Assembly: GCA_046347635.1 (NCBI GenBank)
Contig: JAXMFT010000003.1
Span: 124,001 to 188,000, forward strand
From: JAGVSZ01 sp019137045
Lineage (GTDB): Bacteria; Pseudomonadota; Gammaproteobacteria; Burkholderiales; SG8-39
DNA: 64,000 nt
Direction of reading: 5' to 3'
Of this stretch, positions 42,210 to 53,555 are shown in pieces (position 1 is the stretch's first letter; each line of letters starts with the position of its first letter). The notes beneath the pieces were generated by a model. It had not been told where the DNA came from. It ran no database searches and saw only the letters and a list, made by a program, of their open reading frames with translations. The translations under genes and the position numbers were made by a program.

Positions 42210-42773
42210 ATGGCCGGATTCCTCGCCCCGCGCGCGCACTACTGGGCGGCGCAGGCCTACGCCTTCTGCAAGCGCCAGCGCAGCGCGATCGCGGCGTTCG
42301 AGCGCGCGCTCGCGCTCGATCCGGACATGGTCGCGGCCTGGCGCGGGGTCGGGTACCTCTACGCCCAGCAGCGCGCGCCGGCACAGGCGATCGCCGCGCT
42401 GAAGCGCGCGGTCGAGCTCGCGCCGGACGACGCGGACACCCGCTTCAACCTCGGCTTCCTGTACCACGAGCGCGGCGCGCTGGACGACGCGGTGGCGCAG
42501 TTCGAGGCGGCCATCCGCCTGAAGCCGCAGCTCGACCGCGCGTGGTACGGGCTCGGGGTGATCGCGCTCGGCCGGGGCGACCTGCCGGCCGCCATCGCGC
42601 GCCTGCAGGAGGCGGCGAAGCAGCAGTACTTCAACCCCCACGCCGGGCATCAGCTCGCAATCGCCTACCACCGCGCGGGCGAGCACGAGAAGGCGGTCGC
42701 GGAGCTGAAGCGGGTCGAGTCCTTCGACCCGAAGATGGGCGCGCAGATCGCGCGCGACATCGGGGTGCGCTGA
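42210..42773 (+). CDS. Tetratricopeptide-repeat (TPR) protein
   Basis: A 187-residue protein made almost wholly of about four to five TPR units, for example 'RFNLGFLYHERGALDDAVAQ' and 'AWYGLGVIALGRGDLPAAIA'. No signal peptide is evident ('MAGFLAPRAHYWAAQAYAFC'). TPR proteins act as protein-interaction scaffolds; the partner is unknown. It is divergent from glnB and followed 22 bp later by the acyltransferase gene, so the two may be an operon. Confidence 0.85.
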   Translation: MAGFLAPRAHYWAAQAYAFCKRQRSAIAAFERALALDPDMVAAWRGVGYLYAQQRAPAQAIAALKRAVELAPDDADTRFNLGFLYHERGALDDAVAQFEAAIRLKPQLDRAWYGLGVIALGRGDLPAAIARLQEAAKQQYFNPHAGHQLAIAYHRAGEHEKAVAELKRVESFDPKMGAQIARDIGVR

Positions 42774-42795
42774 GGGCGCGCGGACCGCGGGCGGG

Positions 42796-43920
42796 ATGCG
42801 CGACCGGAGGACCCTGCGGGTGGTCGAGGATCTCGCCGCCGTCCCCGCCGGCGACTGGAACGCGCTCGCGGGCGCCAACCCGCTCCTGCGCCACGAGTTC
42901 TTCAGCGCGCTGCACGAATCGGGATGCGCCTCGGCGCGCACCGGCTGGGCGCCGCGCTTCGTCACGCTGTGGGACGGGGAACGCCTGTGCGCGGCGCTGC
43001 CGCTCTACCTCAAGGCGCACTCGTACGGCGAGTACGTCTTCGACTGGGCGTGGGCGGACGCGTACGAGCGCAGCGGGCTCGACTACTACCCGAAGCTCCT
43101 CGCCGCGGTGCCTTTCTCGCCGGTGACCGGGGCGCGGCTGCTGGCCGCCGCGCGCGCCGACCGCGCTCGGCTCGTGGCCGCAGCGCTGGAGATGGCGCGC
43201 GGGGTGTCGTCGCTGCACGTGCTCTTCCCGCCCGAGGGCGAGGCGCGCGAGCTGGCCGCCGCGGGGCTCTTGCTGCGGCGGGGCGTGCAGTTCCACTGGA
43301 CGAACCCGGGCTACGCGAGCTTCGACGAGTTCCTCGCCACCCTCACGCACGACAAGCGCAAGAAGATCCGGCAGGAGCGGCGCAAGGTGCGCGCTGCGGG
43401 GATCACCCTGCGCCGCAAGACCGGGCCCGAGATCACGTCCGCGGACTGGGACTTCTTCGCGCGCTGCTACGCCCTCACCTACCGCGCGCACCGCTCGACG
43501 CCCTACCTGAACCGCGCCTTCTTCGCCCGTCTGGGCGAGACCCTGCCCGACCACGTGCTGCTCGTACTCGCCGAGCGCGCGGGACGGCCGGTGGCGGCCG
43601 CGCTCGACCTCTATTCCCCGGAGGCGCTGTACGGACGCTACTGGGGCGCGGTGGAGCACGTCCCGTGCCTGCACTTCGAGGCGTGCTACTACCAGGGGCT
43701 GGAGTTCTGCATCGAGCGCGGGATCGGCGCGTTCGAGGGCGGCGCGCAGGGCGAGCACAAGCTCGCGCGCGGCTTCCTGCCGGCGCCGACCTGGTCCGCG
43801 CACTGGCTGCGGCACCCGCAGTTCGCCGACGCGGTGGAGAAGTTCCTGACGCGCGAGTCGAGCGGGATCGAGCGCTACGTCGACGAGCTGGCCGAGCACA
43901 GCCCGTTCCGGGCCGCGTGA
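42796..43920 (+). CDS. GNAT-family protein of the DUF482 (FemAB-like) group
   Basis: A 374-residue cytosolic protein with the pattern of the 'peptidogalycan biosynthesis'/DUF482 acyltransferases (COG3146): 'WNALAGANPLLRHEFFSALHE', 'VFDWAWADAYERSGLDYYPK', 'SVHVLFPPEGE'-type segment (seen as SSLHVLFPPEGE), 'THDKRKKIRQERRKVRAAGI' and 'HKLARGFLPAPTWSAHWLRH'. The family is widespread but its substrate is not established. ATG start at 42796. Described function would be N-acyl transfer by fold only. Confidence 0.8.
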   Translation: MRDRRTLRVVEDLAAVPAGDWNALAGANPLLRHEFFSALHESGCASARTGWAPRFVTLWDGERLCAALPLYLKAHSYGEYVFDWAWADAYERSGLDYYPKLLAAVPFSPVTGARLLAAARADRARLVAAALEMARGVSSLHVLFPPEGEARELAAAGLLLRRGVQFHWTNPGYASFDEFLATLTHDKRKKIRQERRKVRAAGITLRRKTGPEITSADWDFFARCYALTYRAHRSTPYLNRAFFARLGETLPDHVLLVLAERAGRPVAAALDLYSPEALYGRYWGAVEHVPCLHFEACYYQGLEFCIERGIGAFEGGAQGEHKLARGFLPAPTWSAHWLRHPQFADAVEKFLTRESSGIERYVDELAEHSPFRAA

Positions 43921-43941
43921 CGGCAGCCGCGTCGCGGCCGG

Positions 43942-44352
43942 CTACTGCGGGCGGTTGCGCGGCGTGTCGGCGGCCGCCTCGCGCTCGCGCCGCGCGCGCT
44001 CGAGCTGTTCGCCGCGCTGCTCGTTGATCGCGTCGATCGACGACGCCGGCGTCCCGCTCGCGCCGCGGCGCCGCAGCGTCTCCTCCATCTGCGCCTCGCG
44101 CTGCTGGCGCAGTTGCTCGGCGCGGCGGGCGTTCTCTTCCTCGCGCGCGCGGCGCGCGGCTTCCTGCTCCTGCCGCGCGGGCGCGTTCGGGTCGTAGCCG
44201 GTCCGCGGCGCCGGCTCCGGCGCCGCGATCGGCCGCACGACCGAGCCGTCCGGCCGCCGCACCTCCTGCGCCGCCAGCCCGGTCGCCAGGGCGGCGAGCG
44301 CGATGGCCAGGGCAATCCGCGCCGCCGCGGTCGAATCGATGTGCATGCTCAT
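43942..44352 (-). CDS. Small exported hypothetical protein, Glu/Arg-rich coiled coil
   Basis: A 136-residue protein with a signal peptide ('IALAIALAALATGLAAQ') followed by 'RRPDGSVVRPIAAPEPAP' and a long charged segment of alternating Glu, Arg, Gln and Ala that would form a helix or coiled coil in the periplasm. I do not recognise a family. It lies 16 bp downstream of ppa on the same strand and may be co-transcribed; the convergent acyltransferase ends 21 bp away. Confidence 0.6.
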   Translation of the reverse strand: MSMHIDSTAAARIALAIALAALATGLAAQEVRRPDGSVVRPIAAPEPAPRTGYDPNAPARQEQEAARRAREEENARRAEQLRQQREAQMEETLRRRGASGTPASSIDAINEQRGEQLERARREREAAADTPRNRPQ

Positions 44353-44368
44353 GGTTTCCTCGCGCCAG

Positions 44369-44917
44369 TCAGAACGCCGGTTTCCTCTTCGCCTTCTTGT
44401 ACGCGGAGATGGCGTCGACGATCTCCTTCTTGGCCTCCTCGGGTCCGAGCCAGCCCACCAGCTTCACCCACTTCCCGCGCTCGAGGTCCTTGTAGTGCTC
44501 GAAGAAGTGCGCAATCTGCCCGAGCGTGATCTCGGGCAGGTCGCGCGCCGCCTGCACGCCGCGGTAGAGCGGCGAGAGCCGGTCGATCGGCACGGCGAGC
44601 ACCTTGGTGTCGTCGCCCGCCTCGTCCTCCATCTTCAGCATGCCGATCGGCCGGCAGCGCACCACCGCCCCGGGGACGATCGGCAGCGGGCTCACGACGA
44701 GCACGTCCACCGGGTCGCCGTCTCCGGAGAGCGTGCGCGGGACGTAGCCGTAGTTGCACGGGTAGAACATCGAGGTGGCGAGAAAGCGGTCGACGAACAT
44801 CGCGCCGGTCGCCTTGTCGACCTCGTACTTGATCGGCGGCGCGTGCATCGGGATCTCGATGATGACGTTGACGTCGTTGGGCGCGTCGCGCCCGGAGGTC
44901 ACGCGGTCGAGGTTCAT
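44369..44917 (-). CDS. ppa: Inorganic pyrophosphatase
   Basis: A 182-residue soluble family I pyrophosphatase hydrolysing PPi to phosphate. Metal-binding motif 'SGDGDPVDVLVV' (D-x-D-P-x-D), N-terminal 'VIIEIPMHAPPIKYEVDKAT' and 'KDLERGKWVKLVGW' are all present. The chosen ATG (44917) begins MNLDRVTSG; earlier starts are in unrelated sequence. It coexists with the membrane pyrophosphatase hppA at the right end of the window. Confidence 0.95.
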   Translation of the reverse strand: MNLDRVTSGRDAPNDVNVIIEIPMHAPPIKYEVDKATGAMFVDRFLATSMFYPCNYGYVPRTLSGDGDPVDVLVVSPLPIVPGAVVRCRPIGMLKMEDEAGDDTKVLAVPIDRLSPLYRGVQAARDLPEITLGQIAHFFEHYKDLERGKWVKLVGWLGPEEAKKEIVDAISAYKKAKRKPAF

Positions 44918-44947
44918 GGAGCGCGCCGGGGTGGGCCGTTGCGGCGC

Positions 44948-44956
44948 ATTATAGCG
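44948..44956 (-). promoter_or_regulatory. Candidate -10 promoter element of ppa
   Basis: Minus-strand CGCTATAAT, containing a perfect TATAAT, about 31 bases before the ppa ATG. No good -35 is visible at 17 bases upstream. Confidence 0.45.
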
Positions 44957-45029
44957 ATGCGGCGCCGCGCCCCGGCCTGACCCCCGCGCGCGGCGCGCCC
45001 GGCAATCATCCGATCCGAAGGAGGGGAGC

Positions 45030-45791
45030 ATGCGGCTCGAGAACAAGGTAGCGATCGTCACCGGGGCGGGCTCGGGGTTCGGGGAAGGCATCGCCCGGCG
45101 CTTTGCCGAGGAAGGGGCCCGCGTGATCGTGAACGACATCCACGCCGCCGGCGCGGAGCGGGTCGCCGCGGCGATCCGCAAGGGCGGCGGCACGGCAGAG
45201 TCCGTCCGGGCCGACGTCGCGCTGTCCGACGACTGGGCGGCGATGGTGAAGGCGGCGCTCGGCGCGTACGGCCGGATCGACGTCGTGGTCAACAACGCCG
45301 GCTGGACGCACCGGAACAAGCCGTTCCTGGAGGTCACCGAGGAGGAGTTCGAGCGGGTCTACGCGGTCAACGTGCGCTCCATCTTCCTCTCGTCGCAGCA
45401 CGTGATCCCGGTGTTCCGCAAGCAGGGCGGCGGCTGCTTCGTGAACATCGCTTCGACCGCCGGCGTGCGCCCGCGCCCCGGCCTGACCGTCTACAACAGC
45501 TCCAAGGGCGCGGTGATCACGTTCAGCCGCTCGCTCGCCGCCGAGATGGGGCCGCACAAGATCCGCGTGAACGTCGTGAACCCGGTGTTCAGTCCGGCGA
45601 CCGGGCTCGCGGCGGATTTCGCCGGAGGCTCGCTCACGCCCGAGGTGCAGGCGAAGTTCGTCGCGACGATCCCGCTCGGCCGGCCCTCCACGCCGCTCGA
45701 CGTCGCGCACGCGTGCCTCTACCTCGCCTCGGACGAGGCGGCGTTCATCTCGGGCGTCTGCCTGGAGGTCGACGGGGCGCGGTGCGTCTGA
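45030..45791 (+). CDS. Short-chain dehydrogenase/reductase (SDR)
   Basis: A 253-residue classical SDR. Cofactor motif 'TGAGSGFGEGIARRFAEEGA', the NNAG motif in 'DVVVNNAGWTHRNKPF', catalytic Ser in 'VNIASTAGVRP' and Y-x-x-x-K in 'TVYNSSKGAV' are intact. The Asp after beta-strand 2 ('VIVNDIHAA') favours NAD over NADP. GGAGG precedes the ATG. A 3-oxoacyl-reductase-like or hydroxyacyl-CoA dehydrogenase activity is likely; it might supply the BadH step missing from the badI operon 35 kb away, but that is conjecture. Confidence 0.88.
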   Translation: MRLENKVAIVTGAGSGFGEGIARRFAEEGARVIVNDIHAAGAERVAAAIRKGGGTAESVRADVALSDDWAAMVKAALGAYGRIDVVVNNAGWTHRNKPFLEVTEEEFERVYAVNVRSIFLSSQHVIPVFRKQGGGCFVNIASTAGVRPRPGLTVYNSSKGAVITFSRSLAAEMGPHKIRVNVVNPVFSPATGLAADFAGGSLTPEVQAKFVATIPLGRPSTPLDVAHACLYLASDEAAFISGVCLEVDGARCV

Positions 45792-45807
45792 ACGCCGCGC
45801 GGTCTAA

Positions 45808-47095
45808 CAGGCCGTTGAAGAATGTCCCGTGAAGCCGTTTTTTGGCACGGTCGACGAACCTCGCGAGGTTGGGACGGCTGGTTCTTTGAGCTTCATTCGC
45901 TCTGTCATGGTTGATTCCCGTGGTCTTCGGACGCGACTACCCAGTGGCTGGCTGCATTCGAGCCATCCTGAGCAGGTTGTAGGCCGCCCCGACCATGTAG
46001 GCGGCGAGCTGCGTCTTGGCGATGCCGACGAAGCGAGTGCGTCGCAAGCCGCCGACCGACTTCATCCAGCCGAAGATCTCCTCGATGCGCTTTCGCTTCC
46101 GCTGGCTGACGAGGTAGCTCTCCTGACGCGTGGTCCTGCCATCGAGCCCGGGAGCCCTGCGGCCTTCGATCCGCGCGATGTGCGGGGCGATGTTGCGCTC
46201 CCGCAGCCAGGCGACAAGCCCTTGTTGTAGTAGCCCTTGTCGGCACCGAGGGTGCTCATCGCGCGGCAGGCCTGGCGACGTCGATCGAGCATCGGGGCGG
46301 CGGCCTTGGGTTCGAACAGCGTCGCATCGGTGATGCGCACATCGACGAGCAGACCGCTGCGGTTCTCCATCAACGCGTGCGCTCCGAAGCTGAGCTTCGC
46401 GGGCTGGCCGTCGCCCTTCCTCATGAGCTTCGCTTCGGGGTCGGTACTGGACTGGTGGGTGGCTGGATCGTCTCTCGCCCTTGAAATCGACCATCCCGGT
46501 GCCGTCGGGACCGGACTTCGGGGGCGTGCCGTCCTTGCGCTTCAAGCTCTTGAACGAGGCCCAGGACTCGATCGGGGTGCCGTCGACAGTGAAGTGCTCA
46601 TCGGAGAGCAGCCCCTGCGCCTGGGCTTGCTTCACCGCCCCGGCGAAGAAGCTCTTGGCAATGTCGTGCTCGATCAGGCGCGCGCGGTTCTTGGAGAAGC
46701 TCGAGTGATCCATAGAGAGCGCGCGTTCCTCCAGATCCATGTCCAGGAACCAGCGGAAGAGCATGTTGTAGTCGAGCATCTCGCAGAACAGCCGGTCGGA
46801 GCGCACCGAGTACAGCGCGATCAGCAGCGTCGCCAGCGGCAAGCGCTCCGGCGCGATGGTGACCTTCTGCTGCGTACATCGCATCGAACTGCGAACTCAT
46901 CGAGGCCAGCACCGCGTCGGCCTGCGCCTTCAGCCGGCGCAACGGATGATCGGCCGGGATGCGCTCCTCGACCGAGAAGTAGCTGAACATGCTGCCCTGG
47001 GGATCGACTTGACCGCATCCTTTTCCTCCCTCGAACGACGCTCCCACTATGACTATGAATCGAGAGCATTGTTCGGGGAGTTTTTCAACAGGCTG
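45808..47095 (-). mobile_element. IS5-family insertion sequence
   Basis: A 1288-bp element bounded by imperfect inverted ends: the left end CAGGCCGTTGAAGAA and the inverted right end CAGCCTGTTGAAAAA agree at 12 of 15 positions. It is flanked by CTAA direct repeats and carries one transposase gene on the minus strand. It lies between the convergent SDR and rhlE genes; removing it and one CTAA leaves about 12 bp between their stops, so neither gene was broken. Confidence 0.85.
45937..47047 (-). pseudogene. IS5-family transposase, three frame breaks
   Basis: Joined over three frames, the protein is a DDE transposase. The N-terminus has 'MFSYFSVEERIPADHPLRRL' (frame 1). Frame 2 continues 'IAPERLPLATLLIALYSVRS', 'EMLDYNMLFRWFLDMDLEER' and the first catalytic Asp region 'SDEHFTVDGTPIESWAS'. 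Frame 3 has 'HALMENRSGLLVDVRITDAT' and 'TLGADKGYYNKG', and the reading returns to frame 2 for 'GRTTRQESYLVSQRKRKRIE' and 'EIFGWMKSVGGLRRTRF' (catalytic Glu). Breaks lie near 46870, 46460 and 46215. As written it is inactive; the termini are well kept. Confidence 0.88.
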
Positions 47096-48490
<1,395 letters not shown>

Positions 48491-48580
48491 ACAGCGCGAC
48501 TCCGGGGAGCGAAGATCCGCCGCAGCGGCGGGCGGCGTGGCGAGGGGGACTGGCGGTGGTCGGGATGCAAAGTGCCCAAA

Positions 48581-48589
48581 ATTATAGCA
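48581..48589 (-). promoter_or_regulatory. Candidate extended -10 promoter of rhlE
   Basis: Minus-strand TGCTATAAT, an extended -10 with perfect TATAAT, about 90 bases before the rhlE ATG. A divergent yheS-like gene starts 37 bases to the right. Confidence 0.5.
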
Positions 48590-48626
48590 GACGGCCCCGC
48601 GCGCCCTCCGCTACCATCCCCGCCCC

Positions 48627-50513
<1,887 letters not shown>

Positions 50514-50534
50514 CCGCGTCGCGCAGCAGCGCGC

Positions 50535-51062
50535 TCAGTTGATGGTCGGTCTTCCGCCCTCTTCCGGCACGACCGGCGCCATGCCCACCGGCACCTTCAG
50601 CTCGATGTCCCACTCGGCACGGGCGACCGCGTTCTGGATCAGCTTGACCAGGCCGTGCAGCAGGTTGTCGTCGAGCGTGAGGTGCACGCCCTGCCCCACC
50701 GTCGGCAGGAGCCCGAGCACGTGCCGCCCCTGCTGATCGCGCCGCGGCTGGATGCGCGTCACGAGCAGCGGATTCGTCCCGAGCGGCCGCTCGCGCGGCG
50801 CCTCCTGGTAGGGCTTCGAGAAGTCCGCCTGCTGCACCGCCTTCTCGTGCTGGAAACCGAGCAGCGCCTTGCGCGCCTCCGGGTTCGGCTGGGTCGCGAT
50901 CGCGGGCGTCGCCTGGGCCATCTCCATCAGCAGCGGCCACAGCCGCCTCACGCAGCGGCGCGTCAGCCAGAGCGACACCTCGGCTCCGTTGTCGGTGGAG
51001 ATGCGCATCATCAGCCGGTCGTGCTCGGGCACGAATTCGATCTTGAGCTGGTGGAGTCGCAT
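50535..51062 (-). CDS. Conserved-looking hypothetical protein
   Basis: A 175-residue cytosolic protein with no signal peptide or membrane segment. The N-terminal half reads 'MRLHQLKIEFVPEHDRLMMR' then 'SLWLTRRCVRRLWPLLMEMA'; the C-terminal half has 'GVHLTLDDNLLHGLVKLIQN' and 'WDIELKVPVG'. The regular strand-helix pattern and balanced composition suggest a real gene. I do not recognise the family. It is convergent with yheS (21 bp) and divergent from the sigma-factor gene. Confidence 0.7.
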   Translation of the reverse strand: MRLHQLKIEFVPEHDRLMMRISTDNGAEVSLWLTRRCVRRLWPLLMEMAQATPAIATQPNPEARKALLGFQHEKAVQQADFSKPYQEAPRERPLGTNPLLVTRIQPRRDQQGRHVLGLLPTVGQGVHLTLDDNLLHGLVKLIQNAVARAEWDIELKVPVGMAPVVPEEGGRPTIN

Positions 51063-51179
51063 GGCGGCCTTCCGGCGAAAAGTTTAGCCCCAATCGGGCC
51101 GCGCGGCCGTTCTCCCGGGCACCGGGCGTGCGCTTTCCCACGGCCGGACGGCGCCGGTTTCCCCTAGACTTGCGCCCCG

Positions 51180-51758
51180 ATGGGAAGCGACCGCCCCGAC
51201 GAGGAGCTGATGGCTGCCTACCGCGCCGGCGACGCGGCCGCCTTCGACGCGCTGTACGCGCGTCACCGCGGCGGCGTCTTCCGCTACTTCCGCCGCCACA
51301 CCGGCAACCCCGCGCTCGCCGACGAGCTGTTCCAGGACGTGTGGATGAGGCTGATCGACGCGCGCGCCCGCTACGAGCCGCAGGCGAGGTTCACCACCTG
51401 GCTCTACACGATCGCGCACAATCGCCTGATGGACCACTTCCGCGCCGCCGGCCGCGCGCAGCTCGTGAGCTACGACGATCCGGAGGACGATCCGCTCGAC
51501 GACCTGCCCGCGCACGATCCGCAGCCCGACGGCCACCTCGAGCGCAAGCAGAGCGCGGCGCGCCTGCTGGCGGCGATCGAGGCGCTCCCCGCCGCGCAGC
51601 GCGAAGCGTTCGTTTTGCAGCAGGAAGGCGATCTCAGCGTGGAAGAGATCGCCCAGGCCACCGGCGTTTCCCGCGAGACCGCGAAGAGCCGCCTGCGCTA
51701 CGCCCTCGCAAAGCTGCGCGCGCACCTGCGCGCACCGACCGAGCAGGAGCCGCGATGA
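51180..51758 (+). CDS. ECF-type RNA polymerase sigma factor
   Basis: A 192-residue extracytoplasmic-function sigma factor. Region 2 is 'RYFRRHTGNPALADELFQDV' with 'TWLYTIAHNRLMDHFRAAG', and region 4 is 'LPAAQREAFVLQQEGDLSVE' with the helix-turn-helix 'EIAQATGVSRETAKSRLRYA'. The next gene overlaps it (ATGA) and encodes a single-span membrane protein, probably its anti-sigma factor or partner. A TAGACT sequence about 10 bases before the ATG may be a -10. Confidence 0.92.
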   Translation: MGSDRPDEELMAAYRAGDAAAFDALYARHRGGVFRYFRRHTGNPALADELFQDVWMRLIDARARYEPQARFTTWLYTIAHNRLMDHFRAAGRAQLVSYDDPEDDPLDDLPAHDPQPDGHLERKQSAARLLAAIEALPAAQREAFVLQQEGDLSVEEIAQATGVSRETAKSRLRYALAKLRAHLRAPTEQEPR

Positions 51759-52638
51759 CCGAGCGCGATCCGCGACTCGACGCCGCCTATCGCGAGGGCG
51801 CGACCGACGGACCGCCCCCGGAGATGGACGAGCGCATCCGCGCCGCCGCGCGGCGCGCGGTCGCCGCGCGGCCGCAGTCGCTCGAGGCGCAGGCGCGCGC
51901 CGACGCGCGGCGCTCGTGGGCCGCGCGCTGGCGCGTGCCGATGTCGGTCGCCGCCACGGTCCTCGTGGCCGTGACGCTCTCCTACATGGTGCACGAGGAG
52001 GAGACCCGGAAGGCGAGCGTCGACGGCGTGCCGGCGAGCGCACCGCCGACGCCTGCGCCCGCCGCGCCGGCGGAGAAAGCGCAGGAGGCTCCCGCGTCGC
52101 CGCCGGCCCCGCCCCAGCCTCAGGCGCCGGCGCAACGCCCCGCGCCGGCTGCGGACGCCGCCAACACCGCGGCGCGCCCCGAACCGGTCCCGTCCCCGCA
52201 CCGGCGGCGCCCGCCCGTGGCGCACTCCGAGCTGGCGCCGGCGGCGTCGAGGGCTGACGAGTACGCCTGCGGCGGGCGCGCTTTCGCAGGACGCCGTGCG
52301 CGGCAAGCCGCTCCTGCCGAGGCTGCAGCGGCGCGGATCCAGCCCCGGCGCCGGCGCCGCGGGCTGCGCCGGCCGCCGCGCCGCCACCGGCCTCCCGCGC
52401 CGGCGGCGCAGCCTGCTCCGCTGCGCGCGAGCGTGCATTCGCCGATCGCCCCGCCGGTCGGATGAGCGCGAAGCGGCGTCGGCATCGCCGCGCAGAAGGC
52501 CCGCGCGCCCGAGGCGTGCAGCTCGAGGACATCCGCCGCCTCAAGGCGCAGGGCCGCGCCGAAGACGCCGCGAAGGAGCTGGCCGAGTTCCGCAAGCGCT
52601 ACCCCGACTTCGAGCTCCCCGCCGACCTCGCCCCGTAG
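51755..52638 (+). CDS. Putative anti-sigma/membrane partner of the ECF sigma factor (disrupted 3' part)
   Basis: The frame from the ATG at 51755 (overlapping the sigma stop) encodes an acidic cytoplasmic N-terminus ('MTERDPRLDAAYREGATDGP'), one membrane segment ('VPMSVAATVLVAVTLSYMV', about residues 63-81) and a Pro/Ala-rich periplasmic region. It meets a TGA at 52463-52465. The same frame continues after that stop with 'GVGIAAQKARAPEA', and near 52517 the frame changes to give a well-formed end, 'LEDIRRLKAQGRAEDAAKEL' then 'FRKRYPDFELPADLAP', stopping at 52638. The gene has therefore at least one indel and perhaps more. No anti-sigma zinc motif is visible; the role is inferred from position and topology. 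Confidence 0.55.
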
Positions 52639-52727
52639 GCGTGACGTCCATCACGCCGCGCTAACCCCGCTCGCACGCCGCCGCCGTTTCACCCGGCGTC
52701 GCCACCTACACGCGAGAGGAGCCCCCG

Positions 52728-53555
52728 ATGCACCGCCTTGCCGCTGCGCTCGCCGCGAGCGCCCTGATCTCCGCCGCCGCGCCCGCTGCCGCCGGCCAGC
52801 TCGTCGACCTCGCGGTGATCCACCGCGCCACCGGGCAGCGCATTCCCGTCTACTCGCACCAGGGCCGCCTGTACGTCCCCGGCACGCCCGGCGAGCGCTA
52901 TGCCGTCTACGTCGCCAACCGCACCGGCCAGCGCGTCATGACGGTGGTCTCGGTCGACGGCATCAACGTCGTCACCGGCGAGAGCGCGAACCCCGACCAG
53001 AACGGCTACGTGCTCGCGCCCGGGCAGTCGTTCGAGATCAACGGCTGGCGCAAGAGCATGACCGAGGTCGCCGCGTTCTACTTCACCCGCCTTCCGGACA
53101 GCTACGCCGCGCGCACCGACCGCCCGGACCACGCCGGCGTGATCGGCGTCGCCGCGTTCCGCGAGTGGCAGCGGCCGCGACCCGTGCCGCAGCCGATGGC
53201 GCCGCAGTCGCGGCGCGGCGACGCGCCGGCCGGAGCCGAAGCCCGGGTGCAGGCCGACGCGGCGTCCGGCGTACCCGCGGCGCCGTCCGCCGAGAGCCCG
53301 GTCGCCAAGGAAGCGAACCGCGGCCGGCTCGTCGAGCGCGAGGAGCGAATCGGCACCGGTCACGGCGAGCGCGAGCGCTCCGAGGTCGTCTACACGAACT
53401 TCCGTCGCGCGACGCCCTACCCGACCGAGACGCTCGCGATCTACTACGACACCCACGCGAACCTCGTCGCGCGCGGCGTCATTCCCGGCCCGACGCCGGT
53501 CGGCGTCCCGAGCCCGTTCCCGGGCGGGCGGTTCGTGCCGGATCCGAAGGGCTAA
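52728..53555 (+). CDS. Exported hypothetical protein
   Basis: A 275-residue protein with a signal peptide ('LAAALAASALISAAAPAAAG'). The first 120 mature residues form a beta-rich domain: 'VDLAVIHRATGQRIPVYSHQ', 'TPGERYAVYVANRTGQRVMT', 'VVSVDGINVVTGESA', 'GYVLAPGQSFEINGWRKSMT', 'AAFYFTRLPDSYAARTDRP'. The second half is disordered, then 'GERERSEVVYTNFRRATPYP'. I know similar proteins only as uncharacterised. Its position after the sigma pair suggests it may belong to the regulon. GAGAGGAG precedes the ATG. Confidence 0.7.
   Translation: MHRLAAALAASALISAAAPAAAGQLVDLAVIHRATGQRIPVYSHQGRLYVPGTPGERYAVYVANRTGQRVMTVVSVDGINVVTGESANPDQNGYVLAPGQSFEINGWRKSMTEVAAFYFTRLPDSYAARTDRPDHAGVIGVAAFREWQRPRPVPQPMAPQSRRGDAPAGAEARVQADAASGVPAAPSAESPVAKEANRGRLVEREERIGTGHGERERSEVVYTNFRRATPYPTETLAIYYDTHANLVARGVIPGPTPVGVPSPFPGGRFVPDPKG

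Noticed and set aside
44369..45337. Longer ppa reading frame with an N-terminal extension
   Set aside because: The extra about 140 residues are antisense to the SDR gene and have no pyrophosphatase similarity; the ATG at 44917 gives the normal 182 residues.
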